This document shows, piece after piece, positions 1 to 8,184 of a stretch of 38,261 nucleotides of DNA (position 1 is its first letter; every line of letters starts with the position of its first letter). The notes below the pieces were generated by a model. It had not been told where the DNA came from and did no database searches. It worked only from the letters and a program-made list of their open reading frames with translations. The stretch spans positions 1 through 38,261 of the forward strand of contig JAMOOZ010000191.1 of assembly GCA_027064885.1 (NCBI GenBank). Direction: 5' to 3'. The position numbers and the translations under genes were made by a program. Source of the stretch: Desulfurococcales archaeon. Its GTDB lineage: Archaea > Thermoproteota > Thermoprotei_A > Sulfolobales > NBVN01.

Positions 1-2
1 CA

Positions 3-101
3 GAGCAAGTCATAGTCAATATTCGAAGAAGCACTGCTGGCGAGAAGTTCGGGGATTACGTAACAAAGAAACTTGGCATTAAGGTAAAATTACTCCCCTA
101 G
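3..101 (+). CDS. C-terminal end of an unidentified protein, cut by the window edge
   Basis: An open frame enters from the left edge and gives 32 residues before TAG at 99-101, ending in GIKVKLLP. It is basic and has no stop until the end. It converges on the next gene and overlaps its 3' end by 12 bases. I do not recognise the family from this tail. An open frame this short can arise by chance, so this is tentative. Confidence 0.4.
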   Translation, partial: EQVIVNIRRSTAGEKFGDYVTKKLGIKVKLLP

Positions 102-1097
102 TTCCTCGTACCTAAACTCAACCTGCTCTCTGGATAGGACGTCACTTATGCTTAGTCCGTACTCCTCCATGAGTATTAATATGGCTGCTTGAGGTGGTAT
201 GATTCCCTTTTCCGTTATTATTGCGTCTACATACTCCGGTGGCGTAACATCGAAGACAGGATTATACACCTTTACCTGAGGGTTAGCCTTCAGCCATTCA
301 TCCTCCACTATCTCGCGAGGATCTCTCACTTCAATAGGCACTAATTCCCCTATGACTGTCTGCGGGCTAAACTTGTATGTCTCGGCCGCTACATAAAGCC
401 TTACCCTGGCTTCCTTCGCAGCTAAGGCTACGAGGGACGTACCTATCTTATTTATCACCGCACCATTAGCGGCTATGGTGTCAGCCCCGACAACGACTTT
501 ATTCACGCGCTTCATAAAGTACCTCACTGACGAATCAGGTATTAGTATGACGTCAAGCCCTGCATCAGCTAGTGCCTTAGCTGTAATTAGGCCCTGCATC
601 TTTGGCCTAGTCTCCTTAACATATACCTTACTCACCTTACCCTGATTATGGGCCTCCACGATGACTGACACAGCTGCTGTACTATGGCAGTGAGTCATGA
701 TGATGTCTCCGTTCTCTACGCGCTTCGCACCGAGTTCCGCGATCACCTTAACGGCGTTCTTGGAATACTCTATGAACTCCTCCGCAGCCAATACCACTAT
801 TTGCTTAGCGTCCTCAACGCTCTCGGGAGACGCTCTAAGTAGCCTAGTCATTACGTATGATATTGCATTCGGCAATGACACCGCTGTGGGTCTTGCGGAT
901 TTGACGTATTCGGCAACTTTTTTCATGTAACTTATGAAGTCTTCAACATTATCTCCCCTGTATTCTTCAGCGGCAATAGCTAGTGCCTTAGCTCCTGCCC
1001 TAGCAATCCTACCTGCTCCTCGAATTATCATCGTTCGTATATCTTCTCTTATTTTCCTAACTTCCTTAGGGAGTGCGTCAATATTGAATTCCATCAT
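90..1097 (-). CDS. Ribose-1,5-bisphosphate isomerase (eIF2B-related family)
   Basis: This 335-residue member of the eIF2B/MtnA/R15P-isomerase family probably converts ribose 1,5-bisphosphate to ribulose 1,5-bisphosphate in the archaeal pentose-bisphosphate pathway that degrades AMP and nucleosides. An N-terminal IRGAGRIAR segment lies at about 25-33. THCHST carries Cys137, and VVVGADTIAANGAV carries Asp206. These match the Cys and Asp described as catalytic in the Thermococcus enzyme (Cys133 and Asp202 from memory). The length fits the isomerase. It overlaps the upstream paralogue by 4 bases (ATGA), so the two are probably translationally coupled. A pfkB kinase precedes the pair on the same strand. 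Databases often call such genes aIF-2B; the intact Cys/Asp pair favours the isomerase. Confidence 0.85.
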   Translation of the reverse strand: MMEFNIDALPKEVRKIREDIRTMIIRGAGRIARAGAKALAIAAEEYRGDNVEDFISYMKKVAEYVKSARPTAVSLPNAISYVMTRLLRASPESVEDAKQIVVLAAEEFIEYSKNAVKVIAELGAKRVENGDIIMTHCHSTAAVSVIVEAHNQGKVSKVYVKETRPKMQGLITAKALADAGLDVILIPDSSVRYFMKRVNKVVVGADTIAANGAVINKIGTSLVALAAKEARVRLYVAAETYKFSPQTVIGELVPIEVRDPREIVEDEWLKANPQVKVYNPVFDVTPPEYVDAIITEKGIIPPQAAILILMEEYGLSISDVLSREQVEFRYEELGE

Positions 1098-2014
1098 AAG
1101 CTCCTCACCTCCGAAATAAGTGACTCTATACTAGGAACTTTCGGAGGCCAACCGTATACTTCTTTGATTAGCAGTGGGACGGCCTGAGGAGCTATGAGCC
1201 CAACCTCCGTTATTATTGCGTCTATGTACTCCGGCGGCGTAACGTCGAAGAGTGGGGCACGAACTAATACCTTACCAGCTAATTCACTTATTTTGTCCTT
1301 AGGAATTATTAGATTAGCATCGCTCAGTACGACTCCCTCTATTAGTTCACCAAAGACTGTTTCCAACCCCATCTTATAGGTGCCGGCAGTAACATAGAGC
1401 CTTACTCTAGCCTCCTTAGCCGCGAGCGCTATCGCTGAGGTCCCAACTTTATTGACGACGGCCCCGTTAGCAGCTACGGCGTCCGCGCTTACGAAGACCT
1501 TACTTATGCGTTTCATCACGAACCTGACAGCGGAATCTACGATGAGTGTAGTGTCTATACCTAGCTTGCTGATCTTAGTAGCCGCTATCTTCCCTTCTCC
1601 TATGGGTCGTGACTCAGTGATGTACACGGAGAACTTTATTCCTCTATCATACGCCTTCTTGAATAGCTCTAATATTGTGCTGCTATATGAATGAGTTAGA
1701 ACGACGTCGCCGTCCGTTATCCTGCGGGAGCCTAACGTTGTGACGCATTCCTTCACCATCTCAACACGTTCGATTATTCCGCTAATGATCTTAGGGACAT
1801 TGCCTACCGCTTCATCAACTCCCCTCTCTTTAGCTAATTGTATGAATTCCTCAAGGAAGTTACGTGTTAAGTTAACCATCACTATGGATGTGGGGCGTGC
1901 TTGAATCATTAACGGAATTGCTATTTGAATGAAGTGTGGGAATCCTTTACTGCATTTTTCGGCAGCTTCCTTCAGTATATTAAGTACATGATACGCTGCT
2001 TCTGTAGAGCCCAT
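1094..2014 (-). CDS. eIF2B-like paralogue lacking the isomerase catalytic Cys
   Basis: This 306-residue paralogue of the following gene shares the Rossmann-like C-terminal domain: VFVSADAVAANGAVVNKV with Asp178, and DVTPPEYIDAIITEVG near the end. The position of the isomerase Cys is Ser109 (THSYSS), and the N-terminal IRGAGxIA segment is missing. It is therefore unlikely to be an R15P isomerase by itself. It could be an aIF2B-type regulatory protein, act on a different sugar phosphate, or be the non-catalytic partner in a mixed oligomer; that last role is inference from the 4-base overlap with the intact paralogue. The ATG at 2014 follows GAGAAGGAAG, a plausible ribosome-binding site. Confidence 0.75.
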   Translation of the reverse strand: MGSTEAAYHVLNILKEAAEKCSKGFPHFIQIAIPLMIQARPTSIVMVNLTRNFLEEFIQLAKERGVDEAVGNVPKIISGIIERVEMVKECVTTLGSRRITDGDVVLTHSYSSTILELFKKAYDRGIKFSVYITESRPIGEGKIAATKISKLGIDTTLIVDSAVRFVMKRISKVFVSADAVAANGAVVNKVGTSAIALAAKEARVRLYVTAGTYKMGLETVFGELIEGVVLSDANLIIPKDKISELAGKVLVRAPLFDVTPPEYIDAIITEVGLIAPQAVPLLIKEVYGWPPKVPSIESLISEVRSL

Positions 2015-2196
2015 TATTCTTCCTTCTCTTAAGTTCCTTGCAATTTTTTCTGCTTCCTTAAGGAACTTATTGCACCTGAGCTTGCCTTCTTTCAGAAATC
2101 ACCACCTATACAAAAATATGACACGGAATGTTAATTAAACTATCCAACAATGAATTGTTCTTCTGATTAGCTTGAAAGCTGTATTCCATTTGAGTA

Positions 2197-3171
2197 TTAC
2201 TGTACTTTCTCTTCTTTTACCTGAATTAGCACTTTACACGCTTCAAACCACTTAAGTAGTGCTTGTTTAGGCGGAACACCTCTGGGACCTTCGTAGGCAG
2301 CGTTCAATGTTGCGGCGCAGGTAGCTAATTTCATAGCGTCTACCTCACTATACCCCAGTATTAGAAAAGCTGTAAAGACACCTACGTAAGCGTCGCCGCA
2401 TCCTACAGTTGATGTTGTTTTATATCCTAATGCTTCAGGCGGGACAGCATTTATGTATACTGTAGTGTTCGATAGGGGATCCATGAGTAGGGAGCCTTTT
2501 TCACCTCTCTTTATCAGAACTTTCAAATGCTGGTTGACTTCCTGAACATGTTTAATTGCCTCAAGTAGGTTCTTTGCTCTTGTCATAGTTAGTAATTCAC
2601 CTTCGTTTGGAGCTAGGTAATCTACTTTCTCTAAGACCGGCTTCAATACATCTAATCCATATTTTGATTGTGCACCCGGGTCCCAAATAATAGTCTTTCC
2701 TAGGTCTCTTGCTTTACTGACGAGCTCTAATGCTGTAGGTAGTGGTGGATTAGTTATCAGTACATACTGGACAGCTTCTAAATGGGTGAGCACTTTCTCA
2801 TCTATTTCTTCTGGGGTGAGTTTAGTGTTTGCGCCGTAGTAACTATATATTGCTGTGTTTCCGTTCCTGTCCACAGCCACGAAAGCTTGACCTGATTCTA
2901 TGCCGTCTATAATTCTTATTATGTCTGTTATAATCCCCTCTCTCCTTAATGCGTCTATGTGTTTCTTCCCTATACTATCATTTCCTACTGCCCCAAAGAA
3001 AACCACGGCTTTATCACCCAAGATCCTTGCTGCAGCGACAGCTGAGTTACCTCCTGAACCTCCGAGGTACCTGGTTAGCCTCCGTACCACTGTTTTCGGC
3101 GGTGCGAACCTATCCACGTATAACGTTATGTCGTAGTTCAGTGATCCCACTACCATTAGCTTAGGATTCAT
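2197..3171 (-). CDS. PfkB-family sugar or nucleoside kinase
   Basis: This 324-residue ribokinase-fold kinase phosphorylates a sugar or nucleoside hydroxyl with ATP or ADP. The N-terminal signature GGSGGNSAVAAA is at 37-48. The C-terminal anion-hole motif is GCGD at 257-260, with Asp260 as the expected catalytic base; GCGD in place of the usual GAGD is a mild variant. It lies upstream of the R15P-isomerase pair on the same strand, separated by about 180 bases. In archaea the pentose-bisphosphate pathway uses PfkB kinases such as ribose-1-phosphate or cytidine kinase, so such a substrate is likely, but sequence alone does not fix it. The start is ATG at 3171. Confidence 0.85.
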   Translation of the reverse strand: MNPKLMVVGSLNYDITLYVDRFAPPKTVVRRLTRYLGGSGGNSAVAAARILGDKAVVFFGAVGNDSIGKKHIDALRREGIITDIIRIIDGIESGQAFVAVDRNGNTAIYSYYGANTKLTPEEIDEKVLTHLEAVQYVLITNPPLPTALELVSKARDLGKTIIWDPGAQSKYGLDVLKPVLEKVDYLAPNEGELLTMTRAKNLLEAIKHVQEVNQHLKVLIKRGEKGSLLMDPLSNTTVYINAVPPEALGYKTTSTVGCGDAYVGVFTAFLILGYSEVDAMKLATCAATLNAAYEGPRGVPPKQALLKWFEACKVLIQVKEEKVQ

Positions 3172-3241
3172 GGCTATCCTCTCTGATGAAATGGTAAGTA
3201 TTTACTTCTGTTAAACTTAACCTGTGGGTATTGATTAAAAT

Positions 3242-3298
3242 GGCCCGCTGGGAGAGGCCCTGATCATTCTGAGCCGTAAGAGGCTCCGTCCCGGGCCG
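3242..3298. ncRNA. GC-rich structured element, candidate ncRNA or 5'-UTR hairpin
   Basis: A GC-rich island sits in an AT-rich spacer between the AOR stop and the pfkB start. GGCCC at 3242 pairs with GGGCC at 3294-3298, GGGA pairs with TCCC inside that, and GAGCC/GGCTC closes a six-base loop near the apex. The sequence between arms includes CTGATCATTCTGA. Both strands can fold. GC-rich spacer islands are a standard sign of structured RNA in hyperthermophiles. It could be a small RNA, part of the pfkB leader, or a terminator of the AOR gene. No ACA tail or clear C/D boxes were found. Confidence 0.4.
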
Positions 3299-3360
3299 AA
3301 TCTACTCTACTTTACTGACAGTAAAAAGAATTTTGTGGTTTAGCCTCATCAGAGACCTGC

Positions 3361-5178
3361 TTAGGATAGATTAATGAAGCGTTCTAGCTGGGTAGCTACG
3401 TCGCTTAGCCCGTACTTAATTAAGGTTTCCTTCTTCGGTATTCCGCGGTTGTCCCATCCTCTGACTTCGTAGTACTTCATGAGTAGTGCGTCATATCCTT
3501 CTTTGCTTAGCTTGGCTCCAGCCAATGGTCCCTTAGTTAGGGGGTCCTTGAACCAGCGCTCTGGCGGATAGTCCTTGAACTTACTCCAGCCCATGCCCAT
3601 GACTGTGTGTTCTCGGACCCAGAATGCCCTTATCAGTGAGTATACTCTATGAGCGAATTCGTGTAGTTCATCCCAGGTGAAGTCAATGCCTGTTGATGCC
3701 CTGATGAAGTTGAGGTAGTAGTCTAGGTCTAGTCCTAACTCAACCCATGGGAGGCGGCACATGACGAAGGACTCAAATAATGCGCCTCTAATGTTCTGCA
3801 TCCATACAAGCTTCTCTGCCTTCTCTGGCGAGTAATTATCGCGCCCCATCTTCAGCTCGAGGGATATGAACCACGCATCCTTATGGTGTGCGCCAATACT
3901 GCATGTACCGTACGCTAGGGCCATACCAGGGGCTGCATGACAGTCGTATGCGGAGATCTCGAGCCCCCTAACGTGCATTGCGTACCTCTCTGAATCTCCA
4001 CCGAGCTTTCTTGCTGCTCGCATGGTTCCGTCTGCTAGTAAGTTACCTACCCCCTCTCTGTATGCTATCTTGCGTATGAGATCGGCGGCAGTCTTGTAAT
4101 CGCCCCACTCTATCTTGTCGTCTTTGCTGAGCAGGTTATTTTCTGAGGCTTCCATAGCAAACCCTATTACCGAGCCCGTGCTTATGGTGTCGATACCCAT
4201 ATCATCCACGATGTCGTTAAGGTGTGAAACCCTATCGATGCCTGTTATGCCTAGGTTCGAGCCAAGCATCGCGACGTTCTCATAGTCAGGCTCAGCTACC
4301 TTCTCCTCTCCATCCACAGTGTATTTTACGTAGTTGCGGCAGGGCATGTTACAGAATGGGCAGGCTTCTGTAGAGACCTTTATCTTCTCCATGGCGTCAC
4401 CTGAGATGCTCTCAAACCCGTCGAACACGCCTTCGCGGAAGTTGTATGATGGTAGGACGGAGTTCTTTTGCGACCATACGATAGTCATCATGGTGCCTTG
4501 CCTAGTCCAGAAGTCGTAGTTTGGTGCCTCCTTAAGCTTCTTGTATGCCTCTGCACCGAGTTTGCTGAGTGCTTGCTTGTCGGCTGGCTCGGGAGGGGAT
4601 TCACCTTCAAATACTATTGCCTTAATTTTCTTTGACCCAAGCACTGCACCCATTCCTGGACGTCCTCCGGAGCGTCCGTGCTCGCTAATCACGGTCGCGT
4701 AAAGTACCTTGTTCTCGCCTGCCGGACCTATGAAGAGCGCTGCAAGACTCTTGCCGAATTGTTTCTGAAGCCTACGCTCTGTTTCATGAGTCCCTAATCC
4801 CCATAAGTCATCGGCAGGTAAGAACTCCACACCCTTTGGTGTGATCTTCAGTGTCGTTGGTTTTTCTGAAGCACCCTTAAGCACTATTGCATCGAACCTA
4901 CATTTTCTCATTTCAACGGCTGCTCGTGTCCCTATGTTACCGTCGCCATACCCTAGCGTTAATGGCGACTTTGACGCTATAACCATCTTACCGGAGGAAG
5001 GTAACGGAAGCCCCGTTAGCGGACCTACAGCGAGTACTACGTGGTTTTGCGGTGAGAACGGGTCTACCCCTGGCTCGTTTAGATCCCAAAGGAGCCTAAC
5101 GGCTAACCCTCTCCCGCCAATGTACTTACGCAGGAAGTCGCTGCTTAATTCCTTCACACTTGATTCCTTCTTAGTCAA
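3361..5178 (-). CDS. Aldehyde:ferredoxin oxidoreductase family tungstoenzyme
   Basis: This 605-residue member of the AOR family oxidises aldehydes to carboxylic acids with ferredoxin as electron acceptor, using a tungsten bis-pterin cofactor and one [4Fe-4S] cluster in the cytoplasm. KSPLTLGYGDGNIGTRAA is the family's N-terminal cofactor region. CPFCNMPC near residue 280 gives three cluster Cys, and the Cys in ALFESFVMCRLPW is the probable fourth. The subfamily (AOR, FOR, GAPOR) is not settled. The only recognised in-frame start is TTG at 5178. However, family-like sequence continues upstream in frame (GWSGRLLYVDLT, to about 5208) with no ATG, GTG or TTG before the stop at 5233-5235, so the true N-terminus is uncertain. 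Confidence 0.9.
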   Translation of the reverse strand: MTKKESSVKELSSDFLRKYIGGRGLAVRLLWDLNEPGVDPFSPQNHVVLAVGPLTGLPLPSSGKMVIASKSPLTLGYGDGNIGTRAAVEMRKCRFDAIVLKGASEKPTTLKITPKGVEFLPADDLWGLGTHETERRLQKQFGKSLAALFIGPAGENKVLYATVISEHGRSGGRPGMGAVLGSKKIKAIVFEGESPPEPADKQALSKLGAEAYKKLKEAPNYDFWTRQGTMMTIVWSQKNSVLPSYNFREGVFDGFESISGDAMEKIKVSTEACPFCNMPCRNYVKYTVDGEEKVAEPDYENVAMLGSNLGITGIDRVSHLNDIVDDMGIDTISTGSVIGFAMEASENNLLSKDDKIEWGDYKTAADLIRKIAYREGVGNLLADGTMRAARKLGGDSERYAMHVRGLEISAYDCHAAPGMALAYGTCSIGAHHKDAWFISLELKMGRDNYSPEKAEKLVWMQNIRGALFESFVMCRLPWVELGLDLDYYLNFIRASTGIDFTWDELHEFAHRVYSLIRAFWVREHTVMGMGWSKFKDYPPERWFKDPLTKGPLAGAKLSKEGYDALLMKYYEVRGWDNRGIPKKETLIKYGLSDVATQLERFINLS

Positions 5179-5316
5179 ATCTACGTAAAGCAGTCTTCCA
5201 CTCCAACCGTGCGAGGTTAGACACCCATAGACTTAACTCTACGCCTGGATTAATGAATGTTATTACTCCGAAATCCTTATGAGGATCGCAGTAGTGATAT
5301 TGGGGGAACTGAAAAC

Positions 5317-5985
5317 ATGGCTAAGCTTAAGACCAAGCTCGTCTCCTGGGATGATGTAGTTGCTTGGTCCCGTGGTCTCGCCAAGAAGGTTTACGAGTCG
5401 GGATATAAACCCGACATTGTGGTGGCTGTGGCTCGAGGGGGATTCGTTCCTGCTAGGTTGATATGCGATTTCCTGTTAATAGATAACTTACTCTCAATAC
5501 AGTCCCAACATTGGACGGAAGCTGCTAAGGCGGAGGACAGGGCAGTAATAAAGTTCCCGTATAAGATTAACTTAAGTGATCGCAAAGTCCTCTTAGTGGA
5601 CGATATAGTTGATACAGGGGAGTCCTTGGCCTTAGCAAGGAATTACATCTACAATAACTGGAACGCGAAGGAAGTGAGGATAGCCGTCTTGCAATGGATA
5701 TCATCGGTTGCTAAATTCAAGCCGGACTATTATTTTATGGAGGTAAAGGAGTGGGTCTGGTTCCAGTACCCGTGGACAAGGCTTGAGGACACATTCCAGC
5801 TCTTCAAAAGAATTCTGAAGGAGGAGGGTAAGTATAAGAAGGAATGGACTTATGAGGAACTCGTTGCAAAATTCATGGAATGGTATGAATTAGACGTAGG
5901 GAGCGAGTACTTCAAAGAAGCAATAGAGCTTCTAACGAGACATGGTTTCCTTAGGAAAGTTGGTGATAAGTATCTAATACCATGA
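5317..5985 (+). CDS. Purine-type phosphoribosyltransferase with C-terminal helical extension
   Basis: This 222-residue type I phosphoribosyltransferase, probably in purine-base salvage, transfers the ribosyl phosphate of PRPP to a nucleobase. VAVARGGFVPARL precedes the PRPP loop VLLVDDIVDTGES. The last 45 or so residues, WTYEELVAKFMEWYELDVG onward, look like a small helical or winged-helix add-on. The ATG at 5317 is preferred because GGGGGAA lies about 8 bases upstream; an earlier ATG at 5257 would add 20 residues without a ribosome-binding site. It is divergent from the AOR gene. The base specificity cannot be read from the motifs. Confidence 0.8.
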   Translation: MAKLKTKLVSWDDVVAWSRGLAKKVYESGYKPDIVVAVARGGFVPARLICDFLLIDNLLSIQSQHWTEAAKAEDRAVIKFPYKINLSDRKVLLVDDIVDTGESLALARNYIYNNWNAKEVRIAVLQWISSVAKFKPDYYFMEVKEWVWFQYPWTRLEDTFQLFKRILKEEGKYKKEWTYEELVAKFMEWYELDVGSEYFKEAIELLTRHGFLRKVGDKYLIP

Positions 5986-6031
5986 GTAATAGGGTTAGTG
6001 AAGAGGATTAGCCTTAAGCAGTGTGTTGATT

Positions 6032-6568
6032 CTAGGCTGTCATATTTAGTGCTCTAAGCCTTTCCTCAGCAACGCGTCCTGCGTCCGCTAACACCTGACT
6101 CGCTTCCTCATTAATGTGGACAGTGTACGTTCCAGTTTCAGGGAGGTACGTAAGTAGATCTCCTGCTCGCTCAATTATGTCTTCAACTATCAATGAGATG
6201 TCAGGTATTCCCTCACTCATTCCTTTAACGTTACTGAGCACCTCCTTGATAAGGGCTATTTCTTTCACGGTGACATTAAGTAGACCTAAAGTGTCAAGCT
6301 TAACGATTATTATTTCGAATATTGCCTCAATTCTTGTTATTACTTCTAAGGCTTTCTTGTACATTTCTATGTTCCTTGAAATCTCCTCCCTTAATGCAGG
6401 ATCTTCCACGTACTTTAAGCGTTCCGTGTAATTCAGTATCTTGTGCTCAAGTCTGCTCCTGTAATAATATGCTCGTCTGTGTAGTTGCTTTAAGTCAATT
6501 ATTAACTTAGCAACTTCCCTACGTATCGTCGACTTATCTATTTTTCTTCTCCGGAAGAACACCCTCAT
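6032..6568 (-). CDS. CdvB/ESCRT-III-like (Snf7-type) division or membrane-remodelling protein
   Basis: This 178-residue, mostly helical protein fits the ESCRT-III core of crenarchaeal CdvB paralogues. It has a basic N-terminus (VFFRRRKIDK), a long charged helical hairpin (KLIIDLKQLHRRAYYYRSRL), a hydrophobic AIFEIIIVKLDTLGLL segment and acidic C-terminal helices. ESCRT-III proteins polymerise at the membrane during division and vesicle budding. It is shorter than full CdvB, and I see no winged-helix or clear MIM2 tail, so it is more like the CdvB1-B3 paralogues. No cdvA or cdvC is in this window. The ATG start is at 6568. Confidence 0.75.
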   Translation of the reverse strand: MRVFFRRRKIDKSTIRREVAKLIIDLKQLHRRAYYYRSRLEHKILNYTERLKYVEDPALREEISRNIEMYKKALEVITRIEAIFEIIIVKLDTLGLLNVTVKEIALIKEVLSNVKGMSEGIPDISLIVEDIIERAGDLLTYLPETGTYTVHINEEASQVLADAGRVAEERLRALNMTA

Positions 6569-6703
6569 CCCTAGGAAACAACTTCGACAGTAACCACATA
6601 AAAACCCTATGCCTAATGCCGCCTAACCCCTATAGCTTGTTACCGTATCGAATATAGAGGCGCGGCAATCCTTATAACCCCTAACAATTAACCTAAACAT
6701 GGT

Positions 6704-6832
6704 CCCCCGGTAGCTCAGCGGTAGAGCGCCCGGCTGTAGTCAGCCCCGGAGGGTACATACTCGATAATCCCTGGGTGGGGCCCTCCGGCAGAAACCGGGC
6801 GGTCGGGGGTTCGAATCCCTCCCGGGGGACCA
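6704..6832 (+). tRNA. tRNA-Tyr (GTA) with an intron after position 37
   Basis: Acceptor CCCCCGG (6704-6710) pairs with CCGGGGG (6822-6828), followed by A73 and encoded CCA (6830-6832). The C1:G72 pair with A73 is the archaeal tyrosine identity set. The D arm is at 6713-6727. Anticodon stem CCCGG/CCGGG encloses loop C-T-GTA-G-A once the intron is removed. The T arm contains TTCGAAT. The anticodon GTA is at 6736-6738. Confidence 0.95.
6740..6793 (+). other. tRNA-Tyr intron (about 54 nt)
   Basis: Removing these bases leaves a 7-base anticodon loop with G37 and A38. The intron has a perfect 7-bp stem, CGGAGGG against CCCTCCG. GCAG just before the 3' site can pair with CTGT of the anticodon loop, as in a bulge-helix-bulge. 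The 5' bulge looks larger than the standard three bases. The ends are deduced from the tRNA fold. Confidence 0.75.
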
Positions 6833-6849
6833 CACCATTTTAGGTCATT

Positions 6850-7512
6850 TTAGGTGTTTCTAAATAGATTCCTGGTGAGTTCAAGAGCATCAAGCAATTC
6901 CTTCCGGAATCTTAAGTCGGTTAACAGGGATCTCAAGGTTTCTACAACGGCTCTTGCAATGTCGGTTTTCCTTCGTACTCCAGGGAGTAGAGCTTCGGGG
7001 TAATCCAGAGGTCTTATTGCCTCATAAATACCTTCAGCTATCTTGAAGTAATTTGTTGCCGTGTTAAAGTCATTTTTACTTACTGATTCCAGGGTGAGTC
7101 TCTTAAGCTCACCAACGACATCAAGCAACCCCTGAAGGTAGGATACCGGATCGATGCCTAGTTCCGCTATTGAGGGTACCCTGTTGTGTACTGCAATATC
7201 GTAAAGTACTCGCGCCTCAACATACTCGGCCTCAGCATTGAACACCAGTCCCGTAAACCTAAGTTCTGGGAAGTTCCTGAGGATTGAGGAAAACTCCTTG
7301 AATAATTCATTCATTTTTCCTAAGTGTTGTGTTGCATCACTGATTTCTCCACTATGCAATGACGTTATAACGTAGCCTGACTCTCTGATAATATCCCTGC
7401 TGATCTTTATGATGTGCTCGCGTACTTCATCTCGCTTTCTAAGTACCTTATCGGCCTCCTGTACATTACTCCAAATAGCTTCGATTATACTCTGTGGGGA
7501 TTTAACTGACAT
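6850..7512 (-). CDS. Translin-family RNA-binding protein or RNase (TRAX-like)
   Basis: This 220-residue all-helical protein has clear translin/TRAX hallmarks: FNAEAEYVEAR at 91-101, YLQGLLDVVGELKR at 125-138, and YPEALLPGVRRKTDIARAV at about 171-189. Eukaryotic translin and TRAX form the C3PO complex, which degrades microRNA passenger strands and, in fungi, pre-tRNA fragments; archaeal homologues form similar ring assemblies. Acidic residues consistent with the TRAX catalytic set are present (Glu96, Glu99, Asp131, Glu135), so RNase activity is plausible but not proven. It converges on tRNA-Tyr, ending 18 bases past the CCA. The ATG start is at 7512. Confidence 0.85.
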   Translation of the reverse strand: MSVKSPQSIIEAIWSNVQEADKVLRKRDEVREHIIKISRDIIRESGYVITSLHSGEISDATQHLGKMNELFKEFSSILRNFPELRFTGLVFNAEAEYVEARVLYDIAVHNRVPSIAELGIDPVSYLQGLLDVVGELKRLTLESVSKNDFNTATNYFKIAEGIYEAIRPLDYPEALLPGVRRKTDIARAVVETLRSLLTDLRFRKELLDALELTRNLFRNT

Positions 7513-7667
7513 GCTTTACCCGTGCTAATATTTCCGCAAGGAGAAATTAACTGCAATGCCGATGCATGCTACTAACTTAACCGAGGATAGTTAAGTGTAG
7601 GAATTGCTAGGAGTAATGCAGAAAAAGGCTTTTCCTCTTTTATGGGGGAAGGAGAACCTTCGCCTGC

Positions 7668-7853
7668 TTAGCCCTCCGGGTAGTCGTCGGGCACCTTGGC
7701 GCGGAAGTACTTGCCTGTCTCAGGGCTCTTAAATAGCCCTATCTTGACGCCCTTCCTGCCGCGAGGGGCTAATGTCCATACCTTCTCGGGTACGAGCTCA
7801 ACTTCCTTCCCGGTGGTTGGGTCCTTAACCTTAACGGCTTTCTTCTTGGCCAT
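7668..7853 (-). CDS. cren7: Chromatin protein Cren7
   Basis: This 61-residue basic protein matches the crenarchaeal chromatin protein Cren7 almost along its whole length: [20 protein letters not shown], then [20 protein letters not shown], then an end in VPDDYPEG. Cren7 is an SH3-like five-stranded beta protein that binds the DNA minor groove, bends duplex DNA and constrains supercoils. It is confined to Crenarchaeota, so it is a strong lineage marker. It is monocistronic, with ATG at 7853. Confidence 0.97.
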   Translation of the reverse strand: MAKKKAVKVKDPTTGKEVELVPEKVWTLAPRGRKGVKIGLFKSPETGKYFRAKVPDDYPEG

Positions 7854-8184
7854 GATGTCTCACCATTACTATTATGGTATATTGAGGTAGTTAAGAATTA
7901 CTTGAAACCTTCACGTTTTTAACGGGCTAATAATGAATAATTCCTTCAAATATCCTGAAGTAATACTTCCCGGTATTAAGGAGTCCCTCTTTAATTAACA
8001 CTGCCCTAATAATCACGTCTATGAGATTTCGAGAGATAATTTACCACGTATATACAGATTTTATAGCTTAACGATTTCTTAGGGATCTAGTGAGTAATCA
8101 GGTTTGGACGTTAAGTGTCTTCAATTAAAAATTTAAATCAATAGGTTTTAAACCTCGTGAGTAAGCAAGGTAGGGTTGACCTTA

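Noticed and set aside
5226-5228. ATG at 5228 as the AOR start
   Set aside because: It is in a different frame and meets a stop after three codons.
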